Shown here: positions 34,332-44,730 of the stretch, piece after piece | Numbering within the stretch: position 1 is the first letter of the stretch | Layout: each line of letters opens with the position of its first letter | Origin: Toxorhynchites rutilus septentrionalis | Lineage: Eukaryota; Arthropoda; Insecta; Diptera; Culicidae | Direction of reading: 5' to 3' | DNA length: 64,000 nt | Assembly (NCBI RefSeq): GCF_029784135.1 | Contig: NC_073746.1 | Span: 222,965,882 to 223,029,881, forward strand | Notes under the pieces: generated by a model | The model's database searches: none | What the model was told of the DNA's origin: nothing | Seen by the model: only the letters and a program-made list of their open reading frames with translations | Translations under genes and position numbers: made by a program

Positions 34332-34703
34332 TGTCGTACTTCTGGTCGACTTTTCGCACGCCGATATTTCCACGTCCAATTGCACCAAAGATCGTACACT
34401 GAATCACGGGAGAAGTCAACCTCAATCACGAAACACATTAAAATTCGCTTTCTCTTTTCTTTGCATACTCTATCCGATTCGTTCTCTCTTTTGCCCCTGT
34501 ACAATATTAATTACGCGACAACTTGCGTTTGTCAATCGCATAGATTTTGCGTTTATCTACACTGCCATTTACATTTATATATTTCTATATGATATTCCAT
34601 TTGAAGTTTTAATCATTTGAATAAAGATCCAAAATAAGTTTGAAATAATAATGTCGAACATAATTCTCCAAAATTCATAGAATTTAACAGACTATTCCCC
34701 ACA
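34332..34703 (-). repeat. 5' LTR of the non-autonomous element
   Basis: 372 bp, the upstream LTR in minus-strand orientation; carries AATAAAGATCC-type sequence near its middle. Bordered by GGTTG at 34704-34708. Confidence 0.92.
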
Positions 34704-34708
34704 GGTTG

Positions 34709-35194
34709 GTTCATCCTTTGATTTCTTCTGCGACGGTTCCTGGCCTTTTCAGCTTCCTTTTATTGATTGAGCCTACGGAGTTCTCGCGCGTCATATTCGG
34801 TCCAATTAGCTTTCCACCTTCTGATAGATCCTAGAACTCGCCAGTCTGAATTTGCTGTATTTCGTTCTACACTTGCGCTCAGTTCTTCTGCCAAGCTGGG
34901 ACTCGATTCTGATGGTGGTGGAAGGAATCGTTCGGTATGAATACTCGATGCCCCCAGAATAGTCGACAACATTTTCACCTCATCTGGGACTTGGATTCCG
35001 ATTTGGGCATTTTGTGATCCGTCATTAATATTACCAGCAATTTCGAGTGATAAATTACCCAGCTGTTCAATTTCCTCACGCATTTGGCCAACATTTATGT
35101 GACTCGTCGTAAAATGCCTTTTACCACGCGTTTCGCAGTGTGGATGGAAAGATCTAACAAAAATTTTGCCTTCGTCTTAATATTCATCTGCCAT
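34709..35194 (-). pseudogene. LINE ORF1, N-terminal part, two stops
   Basis: The ATG at 35192-35194 is followed by a TAA as the sixth codon (35177-35179); the frame then runs through VRSFHPHCETRGKRHF and a region rich in leucine and serine to a second TAA after RRLNQ near 34760. It continues with a basic KARNRRRRNQR segment up to the insertion point. Together with 31048-31524, ORF1 would be about 320 residues. The product resembles no ORF1 I can name. Confidence 0.65.
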
Positions 35195-36711
35195 CTATTC
35201 CTTTAATGAATTAACATGTATCGGAGACATTCCTGGCAATAATTAGAATGCAAGCGGAGCGGATCGGAGAGCACGTGTTATTGTTTCGCGTTGGATGTTC
35301 CTTGCTCGATCCATCGATGCCATCCACGAATCCACCCATTCCACTATAGGGTATAGACATTCTCTGAGTCTGTTGGAAATTAGTATAGAATATTAGATTC
35401 TATAATTTTCTGTGGGTAAACAAAATAATAAACAGCAACTTAGCATTATATAAACATTACGCTACAATGTTGATTTAGAACAGCATTATTCAGATGAATA
35501 ATCCTTCAGAATCCTTTTTTCAAAGGACCAACCTATATAGAATTCTTTCCGGAAAGTTAATTCAAGCATCACCTAACCGTTTGTAGCACGAACTGCTGCC
35601 GTTTAATTATCTTCAATTCTAATTCTCATGTAATAGATTAGCTCTGGCCATTAACGAGGTTTTATCATAATGGATCTCAATTGAATCCATTGATTCAATC
35701 ATTCTAAAAAGCGATGGAATCGTTCGAATTAATCGTTTGTCTCGCTGATGAAAAGTTGATGAAAAGGGGGAGGGTGTGGTCTCTTTTTGATAGAGAGGTC
35801 CCCGATATTGACACTTGTCGCGCTGATGGCTTGTTTAAACGATATTAATCCCATCTGCTGCCTCCCCCTTCGGGACGCGATAACGAGTGAAGCCTTCAAA
35901 GACAAATTGGACAGCGTTGCGTTCTCATCGGAACGGAGTGATCTCCCACAGTTTTGCGCCATTGGAAGGACACTTTTAATTGCGAACACATCAAAAACAG
36001 GAACCGAAAGTCTAGAGCTGTGTTCACGCTATTCATTATTATTATAATACCTTTGGAAATCACTCTGCTAATTAATCAAGCCGAGACGGTTCTTGCTTCT
36101 TGTTTGCCAATCTTCAAGAGACCAAATTTGCCTTTCCACACCGAAACGATGAACGCCTTGGGACTAAATTTGATACTGAATAATAATAGCGTCCCGGACA
36201 CGAACTGAATCTCGGATGCCGTTTGCTAATTAGACACGACGACCAGTTCCAGTTTGCAATCGTGCTCAACATAACAAAGACAAATAATGAAGCGGACTAT
36301 GGCTTACCTAGCGTAATGTCAGGAATGCAATTAATAAAACAAATTTTGTGATGAAATTATTAAATATTGAATATCGATGATGCCCGTTAACGATATTACC
36401 TATGGGATTTGCTGCCGGGCCGAGCGGAAATTGCCCCACCCACCAAAGTGGAATTATGGTTTTGTGAGTGGGAATCACAGGTGCAATCAGAAATTTGCCA
36501 TTAGGTGGAGTCGAGAAAGTTTCTGTGTATGTGCAACCGCATTTGCGTCAGGCTTCGTGACTACTATGGGACAATTTCTTTTTGAAATTTTTCTTGTGCT
36601 TTCGAATTGATTAATACAGATATACACAATACGTGTCAAAACTACAGAGCCACTAAAATTGTACAAAAAAAATGTATTTGATTTTTTATTCACTTTCACC
36701 ATACTCCGTAT
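35195..36711. other. Gene-free spacer, possibly including the LINE 5' untranslated region
   Basis: The part near 35195-35350 could belong to the LINE's 5' untranslated region; no second copy is available to decide. 35800-36500 is of mixed composition without a recognisable gene. Confidence 0.4.
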
Positions 36712-36751
36712 ATTGACGTAGGACTGCGTTTTTCATTTCTGTACCGGGTTG

Positions 36752-37306
36752 TACGAGGTATGGCTATCAAATAACTAGACTGTGCGCCTGGTGCGTTCGT
36801 TAGCATGAAGTGTCTGCTATAAATGTACGAAAACGCGTTTTCGTCACTATAGTAGTTTGTGAGTAGTGGTTTGAATGGAGCGTGGTTTTTTGTGAGCGTC
36901 GGAAATCATGTGTGACGAAAAACACGAACAACAACGCACGCACCATAACGCGCTGTCGGTGAAGCAATTTTTAGTCGATAAGGGCATTCCAGTGCTTGAA
37001 CATGCTCCGTACTCGCCAGATCTAGCCCCATGCGATTTTTTTCTATTCCCCAAGATCAAATCCGTGTTGAAAGGTACCCGATTTCAGTCCGTAGAAAAGG
37101 CGAAGGAAAAAGCGACGCGGCTTTTGAACGCCGTCGCAAAAGAAGAGTTTCAGCACTGCTTCGAACAATGGATGTCAAAACGTATGGATGAGATGTGTGA
37201 GGAGCCAAATAGCAGTATATTGAAGGGAGCATATCGTTGTACCGTAATTTTCAAAATATAACCCTTTTTCGTAACTAGTATCGTTATCTAATAGCCATAA
37301 CTCGTA
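36752..37306 (+). mobile_element. Mariner deletion derivative, about 550 bp
   Basis: Ends TACGAGGTATGGCTATCAAA and, on the other strand, TACGAGTTATGGCTATTAGA: about 25-bp imperfect inverted repeats, each beginning with the TA target. The interior keeps only part of the transposase gene. Confidence 0.82.
36908..37261 (+). pseudogene. Mariner transposase C-terminal half
   Basis: About 118 codons. After a short lead-in, HHNALSVKQFLVDKGIPVLEH leads to the third catalytic block APYSPDLAPCDFFLFPKIK. A typical mariner C-terminus follows (GTRFQSVEKAKEKATRLL, FEQWMSKRMD). The first two catalytic Asp residues and the DNA-binding domain have been deleted, so no activity is possible. The remaining frame is open to its stop at 37261, which suggests a recent internal deletion. 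Confidence 0.88.
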
Positions 37307-37440
37307 TGTTCAAAGTTTCGAAAACAAGAGAGTGACGCTTGGAGTGCAAGGTTTTGAACGTTGATACTTCTATGCCGGCTGAACGGAGCGGACTGATAAT
37401 CATTTCATTCGCAAGACAAAATGTCCAAGAGTTATATGAT

Positions 37441-37769
37441 TGTTAATTATTGATCCAAAAACTTGTTTCAAACATGAAAACAGGTATTGAATTCACACAT
37501 ATCCGTATATGAGCTAACGGAGTTCGGAAATCCATTCAATTGTATTGCGATGTGAAATTCTTATGGTCACGCTCACACACCTATGTATTATGCTATTCTC
37601 TCGCAATTCCTTTTCGTTTTTGCAGACGAACTGAGAGGAGCATTTAGCGAAAATCGAGGTATCGATGATAATTCGATACCGATGGATGAAGAAAACGAAC
37701 TATAAAATAATTTGTATGTGAATGCCACAATCGATCGTCGTTTACAATTGTTGTGAAAGGGCATTATTT
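37441..37769. other. Gene-free spacer
   Basis: No gene or element recognised. Confidence 0.4.
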
Positions 37770-39085
37770 TTGCTGGTGTCATTATAAAACTGCGTATTCC
37801 ATGATCTTGAAAATCCAAGATGGCGGCCGGTACAAAATGGCGGATTATGTACATATTTTCTCGAAATCCCATCAATATGGGTTTTCCTAAAACCCCATCA
37901 ATATGGGTATCAAACGAAAGGGCTTGACCAGTGGAACTCAGTTATTTATGGAAAATGTAAATCAAGGATGGAGGCCGCTACAAAATGGCGGATTACACAT
38001 TTTCTCAGAACCCCATCAATATGGGATTGACTAAAATGCAAATCCAAATGGTAGTGGCCACAAAATGGCGCCCTATATATATTTTTTTTTCAAAACCGCA
38101 TCGATATAGGTATCAAATGAAAGTGCTGGACTAGTAGAACATAGCGGATCATGAAAAATCCAAATCCAAGATGGCCGCAGTCCCCAAATAAATAACTACT
38201 TTTGAAATAGTTTCATCTAGCTCGCTCTGTTTGTATGTATGTTTGAATATTTGTAGGATTGTCCCACATTAATAGAAATTTGACCTCGTTTCTGATCACT
38301 GATTGATCTGAAATTTGGAACATACCTTTAATTCTACTGCCATTATAAAACTGCGTATTCTATTAGTCAAATCATTTCATTTGATACCAATATTGAGGGG
38401 ATTGCAAAAAATACATAGTCAACCATTTATTGGCGGCGACCTTTTCGAATTTATGTTGTTAATAATGTAGTGTATTCTGCAAGTAAAGCCATTCAGTCAT
38501 TTTTTAGCGGCGGCCAAATTGAATTTTTCAAGATCATGGAATACGCATTTTTAAAATAGCAGTATAATTACAGGTATGTTCCGAATTTCAGATCTGATAA
38601 TTATCAGGAACGGGGTCAGTTTTCAAATTTCAATTAATGTGTGACAATCCTATAAATACTCAAACATACATACAAACAGGGCAAGCTGAATGAAACCATT
38701 AAAAAGAAATTGTTTGTTTAGGAACTGCGGCTATCTTGCATTTGAATTTTCCATAAACAGCTATGATCTGCTGGTTAAGCCCCTTCATTTGTTACTCATT
38801 TTGATGGGATTTGTTTTGAGAAAATATATAATCCGCAATTTGTGGTGGCTGTCATTTTGCATTTGCATTTTCCAGAAACAATTGTGTTCTACTAGCCTTT
38901 CATTTGATACCCATATTAATGGGGTATTGGAAAAACCCATATATATGCGGTTTTGAGAAAATATGTAATCCGCAATTTTGTAGTATATCATGAAATACGC
39001 TGTTTTATAATGACTGCAGAGACAAAGTGTTCTAAATTCCAGATCTATCGGTCAACAGGAAGCTAAATAAAACCGTTTGAAAAGG
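37770..39085. mobile_element. Foldback (large palindromic) repeat of about 1.3 kb
   Basis: The left arm (37770-38350) contains units of about 120 bp with CCATCAATATGGGTATCAAA, AAATCCAAGATGGCGGCC and TACAAAATGGCGGATTA. The right arm (38560-39085) has the same units on the other strand. The inner parts are also inverted: CTCGCTCTGTTTGTATGTATG near 38221 faces CATACATACAAACAGGGC near 38665. The transcript or single strand could fold into a long hairpin. No coding capacity. A second array of the same units is at 59140-60990. Confidence 0.82.
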
Positions 39086-40430
39086 GAAAATTCAGAAAAA
39101 GATGTACGCATATTTATGTTTCGCGGTGAAAATCATCATTTAAATCAATTTTTCAGATCATACAAACATCATATAACATACAAACTGTGTTGAAATGTAT
39201 TCGTTATTTTTACCAATCAAAATATTCTCTAGAAATAAATTATTTGGCAGAACAAGGTTTGGCGAAACAGCTTGTTTTCTATATTTTGAGCAGTAAATGA
39301 GAAAGAAAAAGCATTTTCGTTGGATTCAGAGAGAGAGAGAATATAAGAATATAATAAAGAATAGAATTAAAATGAATGAATGAATATTTATTTCGCAACT
39401 GAGCGAGAACTTGGATCTCTGCTTCAATCTCAATTCTCACAAAAAAGTGTTTTTGATTTTTTTATGTACATCAAATATTGCAGCGGACAACTAATGAAGT
39501 TTATTGCACAGTGCGCCAAAATGGAGAAATAATGGACAAAAAATTAATTTTTTTTTTAAGATTGATTTTTTAATACTGCTGAAACGCTTCTTGTAATTGT
39601 TTTTGTACCTGATTTAATGAAAATGAAAGTACGCATAATTTGCATCTACGTTGCTACCGCAATGCTATCGTTTCTGTGATATAGATACAGTGATTTTAAC
39701 ATTAAATTTACTGTAAGTTCACAACTTTTGGTCGTTATCGAATGTTTTTCGAGTCTTTTTAATCTAGAAGTAAATTTTCATACAAGAGTAGATGATATTC
39801 GACTGCAATGCTTGAATTAAATAAGAGAAGTGGTTATTTCCTATGTTATAAGGTTGGGTAAAAATGTATATTATTTAATTTTTCGAGAAGAATTTTCTCA
39901 CAAAATAATCTCAATATGAAAAAAAGGACAATAATATTAAACTATGTAAAGTAAACAGCATTACGTAAAATACTTTTTCATGTTTTTTTTGGGAAATTCA
40001 AAGCAGTTTGAATGCAATTTGATGTAGTTCCAAAACTGATGGAGCATTCGCACCCCCAGCAGTCAAAAACGAATTTTCATCATCGTAGAAATAGGCCTCA
40101 ATCGTCGATCGTCGATCAGGGCCTCAAGCTCCACATCCTCGGCGTGTACGCCATTGTTTTTTTACAACCGACAACGGGATATCAGCATTTTCCATGACTT
40201 GGCAATGGAATCAGCCGGTACCTCGTCCCAAGCCTTGGCTACCCAAAAAATTATCCGTAGGCAGATAATCGAGTCCGACCTGTATTGCCAAATTAGTGGA
40301 AGTAGGATTAATAAAGAAGTAGGAGTAGCTTAATAAAAAAACAGGAAGTGGGTTATATCTATGGTATAACCGCAAGGGTGACGTACGACTATCGTTGATT
40401 TAGAGATCATTTGTTTGAAGTTGAATCTGA
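39086..40430. other. Gene-free spacer with one short dispersed repeat
   Basis: 39478-39545 (CAGCGGACAACTAATGAAG to AATGGACAAAAAATTAA) is repeated in inverted orientation at 45940-46000. The rest has no recognised feature. Confidence 0.45.
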
Positions 40431-40518
40431 ATTCATTCTGAATGAATGAATATTTGGAGAACTTCGAGAACGAGAGCGTTACGTTGGAGGCACAAGTTTT
40501 TATGCATCCAATATTGGA

Positions 40519-40698
40519 TACGGAAATATCCTACTGATGGGGAAGAATAATCTTCAGAAGCTATCCTGTTAATTGCGATTGATTGAAAAATCACAAAACC
40601 AAATGTATTACGGAAATATCCTACTGATGGAGAAGAATAATCTTCAGAAGCTATCCTGTTAATTGCGATTGATTGAAAAATCACAAAACCAAATGTAT
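40519..40698 (+). repeat. 90-bp tandem duplication, two near-identical units
   Basis: TACGGAAATATCCTACTGAT starts at 40519 and again at 40609. The 90-bp units differ at one base in GATGGGG/GATGGAG. A diverged relative of the following sequence (CACAGTGTTACATGGATAG) recurs 155 bp later, so older duplications precede this one. Confidence 0.93.
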
Positions 40699-41279
40699 TT
40701 GTTCACAGTGTTACATGGATAGAAAACATTAAAATAAACTTAAAAGATATTTCCACATTTTCCTCGATACTGGAAGCCCACACGTTGGGTAATGCTAACT
40801 CGATAACCATCTGTTAATGGCACTTGATTGAAAAATATTTGGTCACAGTGTTATATGGATAGAAAACATCGAAATAAACTCTTTCACGTGAATGTATTTT
40901 TAAATTCCTAGAGGAACTGGCAGATTATTTTCCGGATCTTTCTCGATGCTGAACGGCATCCAAACGGAAAGAATTCCGCGCGTGTATGTGTGTGTGTGTG
41001 TGTAGCGGCTGCTTCGAGATCTTCCCGGGGAACCGTTTGTGGCATCACTCTCCTTCTGATGGATTCCCTTCTGGCCTAAGGTGCACAAACAATCTCTTGG
41101 TGACACCGTTCATCCGCGCTTTCATGATAAATGAAGAGCTTCACCACAACAGCGACAACATGCTCCAATCGCTGTTCAATTAGAACTGAGTGGATTTCCA
41201 AGCGGCACTCGCTTATATACCGATTGGTGTTTTCAATAGCCTGTTTTGAAAGCAAATTTAAGACTATTGAAACAAGTTT
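40699..41279. other. Unassigned segment with promoter-like motifs on the minus strand
   Basis: On the minus strand CACCAATCGG (about 41220) and TATATAAGCGAGTG (about 41205-41215) resemble a CCAAT box and TATA box, followed some 30 bp later by CTCAGTTC. The downstream sequence has ATGs but only short frames. A (TG)n run lies at 40984-41003. This could be a degraded promoter of a duplicated gene, such as the histone-derived block at 53755-56036, but no coding homology was found. Confidence 0.35.
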
Positions 41280-41476
41280 TTGGATCAGAAAGTAACAAGT
41301 ATAGAACGCGTAGACATTTTATCTTTCGAATGAAGTGTTTATCATACCATTTCGTTCAGTTGTTTAGGAGCTATTAACACTCAAAATCTCGGTCTCCGGC
41401 GTAACGCTTTCGTGTTCGAAACTTTGATTTTACACCCCGGTATAGAAATGAAAGACGTTGTCCTACGTCAAAAAAT
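41280..41476 (-). repeat. GACGTAGGAC-ended dispersed repeat, minus orientation
   Basis: On the minus strand TTGACGTAGGACAACGTC, TTTCATTTCTATACCGGGG, CAAAGTTTCGAACACG, GCGTTACGCCGGAGACC and CATTCGAAAGATAAAATGT, collinear with 36712-37440. Confidence 0.75.
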
Positions 41477-43061
41477 TGCGGTTAGAATCGTCTGCAGATG
41501 GCCAAACGAACTACCAATCTAGTAGTGATGATTTATCCAGTAGTGGAGAGAAACATGTTTGTATGAACGATCCCAGTCAGGAAACAGCGACAAGCGACAT
41601 CAGCAATAGGTTTCAATGAAGCCATCGAATTCCAACATGAATGTCCCTAGCCAGGAGACATTATAAGAAGCAACGTCAGCAACATCAATTGATACAACGG
41701 AATCTAGCGTTCTTGAATACATTCAAATAGTTAATATTGATATTTTCAACGAATCAATCTCAAGATAACTCGTAGCGCCAATACTTTAGACAAAAACTAC
41801 TTACTTACTTTAATTTGTTGGCCGACGGACCATGTATGTCCAAGGCAGCAAATGTGTTTCTGAACGAATAAAAGAAAAAAACTGTCAAACACGGTCCGGT
41901 CTGACTTAACAAAGACTACATAATAAATGTGTTATGTGCAATGTCCACTTATGCTTCACAAGTAAACCTTTTTTTTCCGTAGAATACCTTAACTAACTAT
42001 TTATTTTAATTTTCTGATAATTTAGATTATGTTTTCTTTTGAATTACAAAGCAACAAATAAAATACCGATATAATAAACCTAACTCTTATTTATTTACTT
42101 TCATGGTCCATATGGAAAAATTAAATTATGGGAATCTTATACACCCTGCTATGTTTTTCTGGTAATATTCTCTTACTTTACACCCATAATAGCTAAAATA
42201 TTGTGTTGTATCGGCATATTCAGTCTTGGACATCTTATTGTCCTGAAAGAGTTAAGCTTCGTAGTATTTTATGAAAATTTGCGTCATATCCCTATATATA
42301 TATCCCTTAACCTATTTATCTAATGTTTGTTTGATTCCATACGCCAAGAAAACAAAATTCATTTCATGTCCAATGTCCATCACAATATAAAAATAGAAAA
42401 AACTTCGCGAGTCTTAGCCAATTTAAGAATCACTATTATATAGATGTTGAATGCCATTTTTGCAACATTGTATGGCAAAGGACCTTGCGATACCTTAGAA
42501 GGAATAATAAAATGCTTGGCTGAAACGGTTAGTCTAGCTAAATAACGTGAACATCTCATCAAAAATTCAAAGGAGCTATTGGATCGATTGGGCTCAAAAG
42601 CGAAAGGAGGAGCAACTAAACTAAATTTTCTTTTCCATTGCAATCACAACAGAGTTTTATCAAGCAAAAAAAAGCAATAGTCTATCAACGATATTCGAAA
42701 GCGATTGCTGTTCACGGAACACAAAAATATCATTCATTTATTTCAGTTTCCGTTGATTAAATAGAAGTTTTTTAAACTGTGATGATAGTAAAAAATTGAA
42801 GTCATTATGAAACAATAAGAAATCTGTGATAAAATGCGAATCTCTATCATTGTATAAAAACATGAAATAAAATATTTACAGAAAAATAATTTTCCTATTT
42901 GAATAAACTTGAAAAACTTCCGAAATCGACCGAAAGTTGATGATTTTCAGTAGTTTTTTTAATTTTATTCTACAATCACGGTATATCAGAAACGGTAGCA
43001 TTGAGCAACATTTTGCCGTACACATTTTGTATTGCAAATCATGCGTACTTTCAAAAAGCCA
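41477..43061. other. Gene-free spacer
   Basis: No gene, RNA gene or named element recognised. Confidence 0.4.
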
Positions 43062-43452
43062 CATTGGTTGCGCCTTCGCTTACTAAGTGATCGATCGTGA
43101 ATTAAAAGCTCAATTGACAATCTTTGTGTTGTTATAGAATAGCTACGTCCCCGCAACAATCCTCAGCGATGGAGATCGATTCAGTGTCGAAGTCCTGGCC
43201 TCTCTCTATCCATACGCAAACTCTGCTTGCAACAACGGGCTGTTTTTCTATAAATAACACAACAATGATCATATCAACTGTCTCCGCTGTCCGGTCTACT
43301 GAACAATGGATGAACAAAAGGAACACTTAAAAATGACTATTGTGTGATTTACAATTTATAGACTCCATAAACATTCAAAATGTACACGATTAAATCCGGC
43401 TCCGTTACAGCTAAAATGCTAATGAGCCTAAATGAATAAACAAATGGGATAA
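43062..43452 (+). repeat. SINE-like 400-bp dispersed repeat, copy B
   Basis: Begins TTGGTTGCGCCTTCGCTTACTAAGTG, a tRNA-like head, followed by TCGTGAATTAAAAGCTC where copy C has the B-box-like GAGTTCAAAACTC. The body has AATCTTTGTGTTGTTATAGA, CGGGCTG, AACAATGATCAT, CTGTCCGGTCTACTG and GCTAATGAGCC, ending near GGGATAAAAAA. Collinear with 46050-46505 and inverted relative to 22747-23165. Confidence 0.8.
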
Positions 43453-43477
43453 AAAAACAGTTTTAAGAAATCTACCT

Positions 43478-43660
43478 TTTTGACGTAGAACTACGTCTTT
43501 CATTAAGGGTACCAAATCAGAGAACAGGTCACGTTTTTATGAAATAAAGTTAACGTTAATAACTATTTTTGCCGCGTACGGATTTTGGCGATTTACATAC
43601 CAAACGAATCGGAAATTCCCTAATATTTGGTTAATAACGAGCAACTTATCGATGAGCAAC
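43478..43660 (+). repeat. GACGTAGAAC-ended dispersed repeat
   Basis: TTGACGTAGAACTACGTC, TTTCATTAAGGGTACCAAATC and GAAATAAAGTTAACG match the minus-strand copy at 600-790. Confidence 0.7.
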
Positions 43661-43675
43661 GAACGGGAAATCGTA

Positions 43676-44100
43676 AAGGCGGTTGTATATTATCCAGCAC
43701 GTAGCGTAAACGGTGCGTACCGACACCGGCAGACAAATACATGATGTATTCATATCATCAGGCATAGCAACTTCTCTGTACGGACCGGAAGCGCAGACGG
43801 AGCGGAGAAATGCTACTAGTGATTGAACCGATGTCGTACCGAAGAGCGACGAACGCACCCATACCACGAACTTCGACGTTTGATTTGTATGTATGGTGCT
43901 ACTCGCCCGTGTAGTTCATGCCCGACACCGGCAAAATATTCTTTTCGAGAATTCCTTCATGCATTTGTCTGAAACGTGCTGCGTATGTCCGGAGCCGTTC
44001 CGCTATATATACGCATACACATTTGAAACACACGCAATAATATTTGTCTTGCATGAAACGTGCCGCGCCGGTTACGCTACGTGCCTGATAATATAATATT
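43676..44100. repeat. MITE-like inverted-repeat segment of about 425 bp
   Basis: GTATATTATCCAGCACGTAGCGTAAACGGTGCG near 43685 faces its reverse complement near 44060-44097, and a second inner pair (GACACCGGCAGACAAATAC at 43718) has relatives around 43923 and 43970. No coding capacity. Immediately follows the dispersed repeat at 43478. Confidence 0.7.
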
Positions 44101-44139
44101 ACCTTAAGATGTGAAGTCTCCGTGAACAAAGGAAAAGAA

Positions 44140-44375
44140 GAAGAACGAAGGGGAATATTTGCCTAGAGAAAAATAGTGGATCTCACTGAGGCAAATTTTC
44201 ATTCTTCGTGAGGAAATCGACTGAACAACATCGTTGCTGAGCGAGCTGGGCGGGAAGGGATCGAATGCCTTCAGAAAGGGGATGGGGATGGGGAAAATGG
44301 GGATGGAGGAGTAATATGATTGATAAAGTAAAATTTCCAAGGGCCCTTTTGAAGGTTATAGACAAATGAACTGAA
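44140..44375 (+). repeat. Module shared with the histone-pseudogene block
   Basis: GAACAACATCGTTGCTG, GCTGG(G)CGG, GGGATCGA(A/G)TGCC and ACAAATGAACTG are in the same order as at 54237-54380 inside the block carrying the H2A pseudogene. AGGGCCCTTTTGAAGG here corresponds to AGGGCCTTTCTCAAGG there, both stem-loop-like. No coding frame recognised. Confidence 0.65.
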
Positions 44376-44616
44376 GAAGTTTAAAGTCTCAAGTAAGGAA
44401 GTAAGGCATACTTTCAGTATCGTACTGTATGCAAAGCATTGAATATCGCTTGTTCTTCCTTGTTTTGGGTCATCACATGTCTTCGTTTCGGATTGAGCTG
44501 TGAACGCGAACAAATTACTCACTTGCTGATGCCTCTGGCATTGCAATCATTGCATCAAACTGACGTCATTGCATTAAAGTTTTGAGCTACACAATTATGT
44601 GGATAATCATCAAGCT

Positions 44617-44730
44617 AGACTATCACCAAGAAAATAAATGTTCTGGAATTTTGTCAGTGATTTGGTGTCGCATGACGGTAGGAAAATTCTCTCCACAAAG
44701 GATGACAGCTAAGCTAATATTAACAGAAAG
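44617..44730 (+). repeat. Direct repeat, copy 1
   Basis: CACCAAGAAAATAAATG, TTCTGGAATTTT, TTCTC(C)ACAAAGGATGACAGCT; shared with 45588-45700. Confidence 0.75.

Larger units (their letters stand above)
31528..34703 (-). mobile_element. Non-autonomous LTR retrotransposon (TRIM/LARD-like), complete, with 5-bp target duplication
   Basis: Direct repeats of 377 and 372 bp, about 97% identical by eye, lie at 31528-31904 and 34332-34703, starting TGT and ending ACA. GGTTG flanks the element at 31523-31527 and 34704-34708. On the minus strand the first LTR is followed within one base by TGGCGCAGACAACG, a primer-binding site, and the second is preceded by AGAGAGGGAAGG, a polypurine tract, which fixes the orientation. 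The 2.4-kb interior has no gag, protease, reverse transcriptase or integrase that I can recognise, so it must depend on another element for mobility. It interrupts LINE ORF1. Confidence 0.92.
26610..35194 (-). mobile_element. Jockey-like LINE, minus strand, split by a Helitron and an LTR element
   Basis: From 5' to 3' on the minus strand: ORF1 starting at 35194, broken at 34704 by an LTR element and resuming at 31527; ORF1 and ORF2 overlapping near 31048-31072; ORF2 endonuclease and reverse transcriptase down to about 28416; a Helitron; then the ORF2 C-terminus (26800-26925) and a 3' untranslated region with an A-rich tail near 26610. Total LINE sequence without the insertions is about 3.9 kb. 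The clade is a judgement from the reverse transcriptase blocks (Jockey or a close relative). Multiple stops and frameshifts are present. Confidence 0.85.
36712..37440 (+). repeat. GACGTAGGAC-ended dispersed repeat, split by a mariner derivative
   Basis: Starts TTGACGTAGGACTGCG, CATTTCTGTACCGGG; resumes after the mariner with GTTCAAAGTTTCGAAAACA, GAGAGTGACGC and CATTTCATTCGAAAGACAAA. The same blocks in the same order, inverted, form 41280-41476, where no mariner is present. That second copy serves as an empty-site control for the insertion. Confidence 0.75.

Noticed and set aside
31527..34705. 380-bp direct repeats considered as a segmental duplication
   Set aside because: TG...CA ends, primer site, polypurine tract and a 5-bp target duplication identify them as LTRs.
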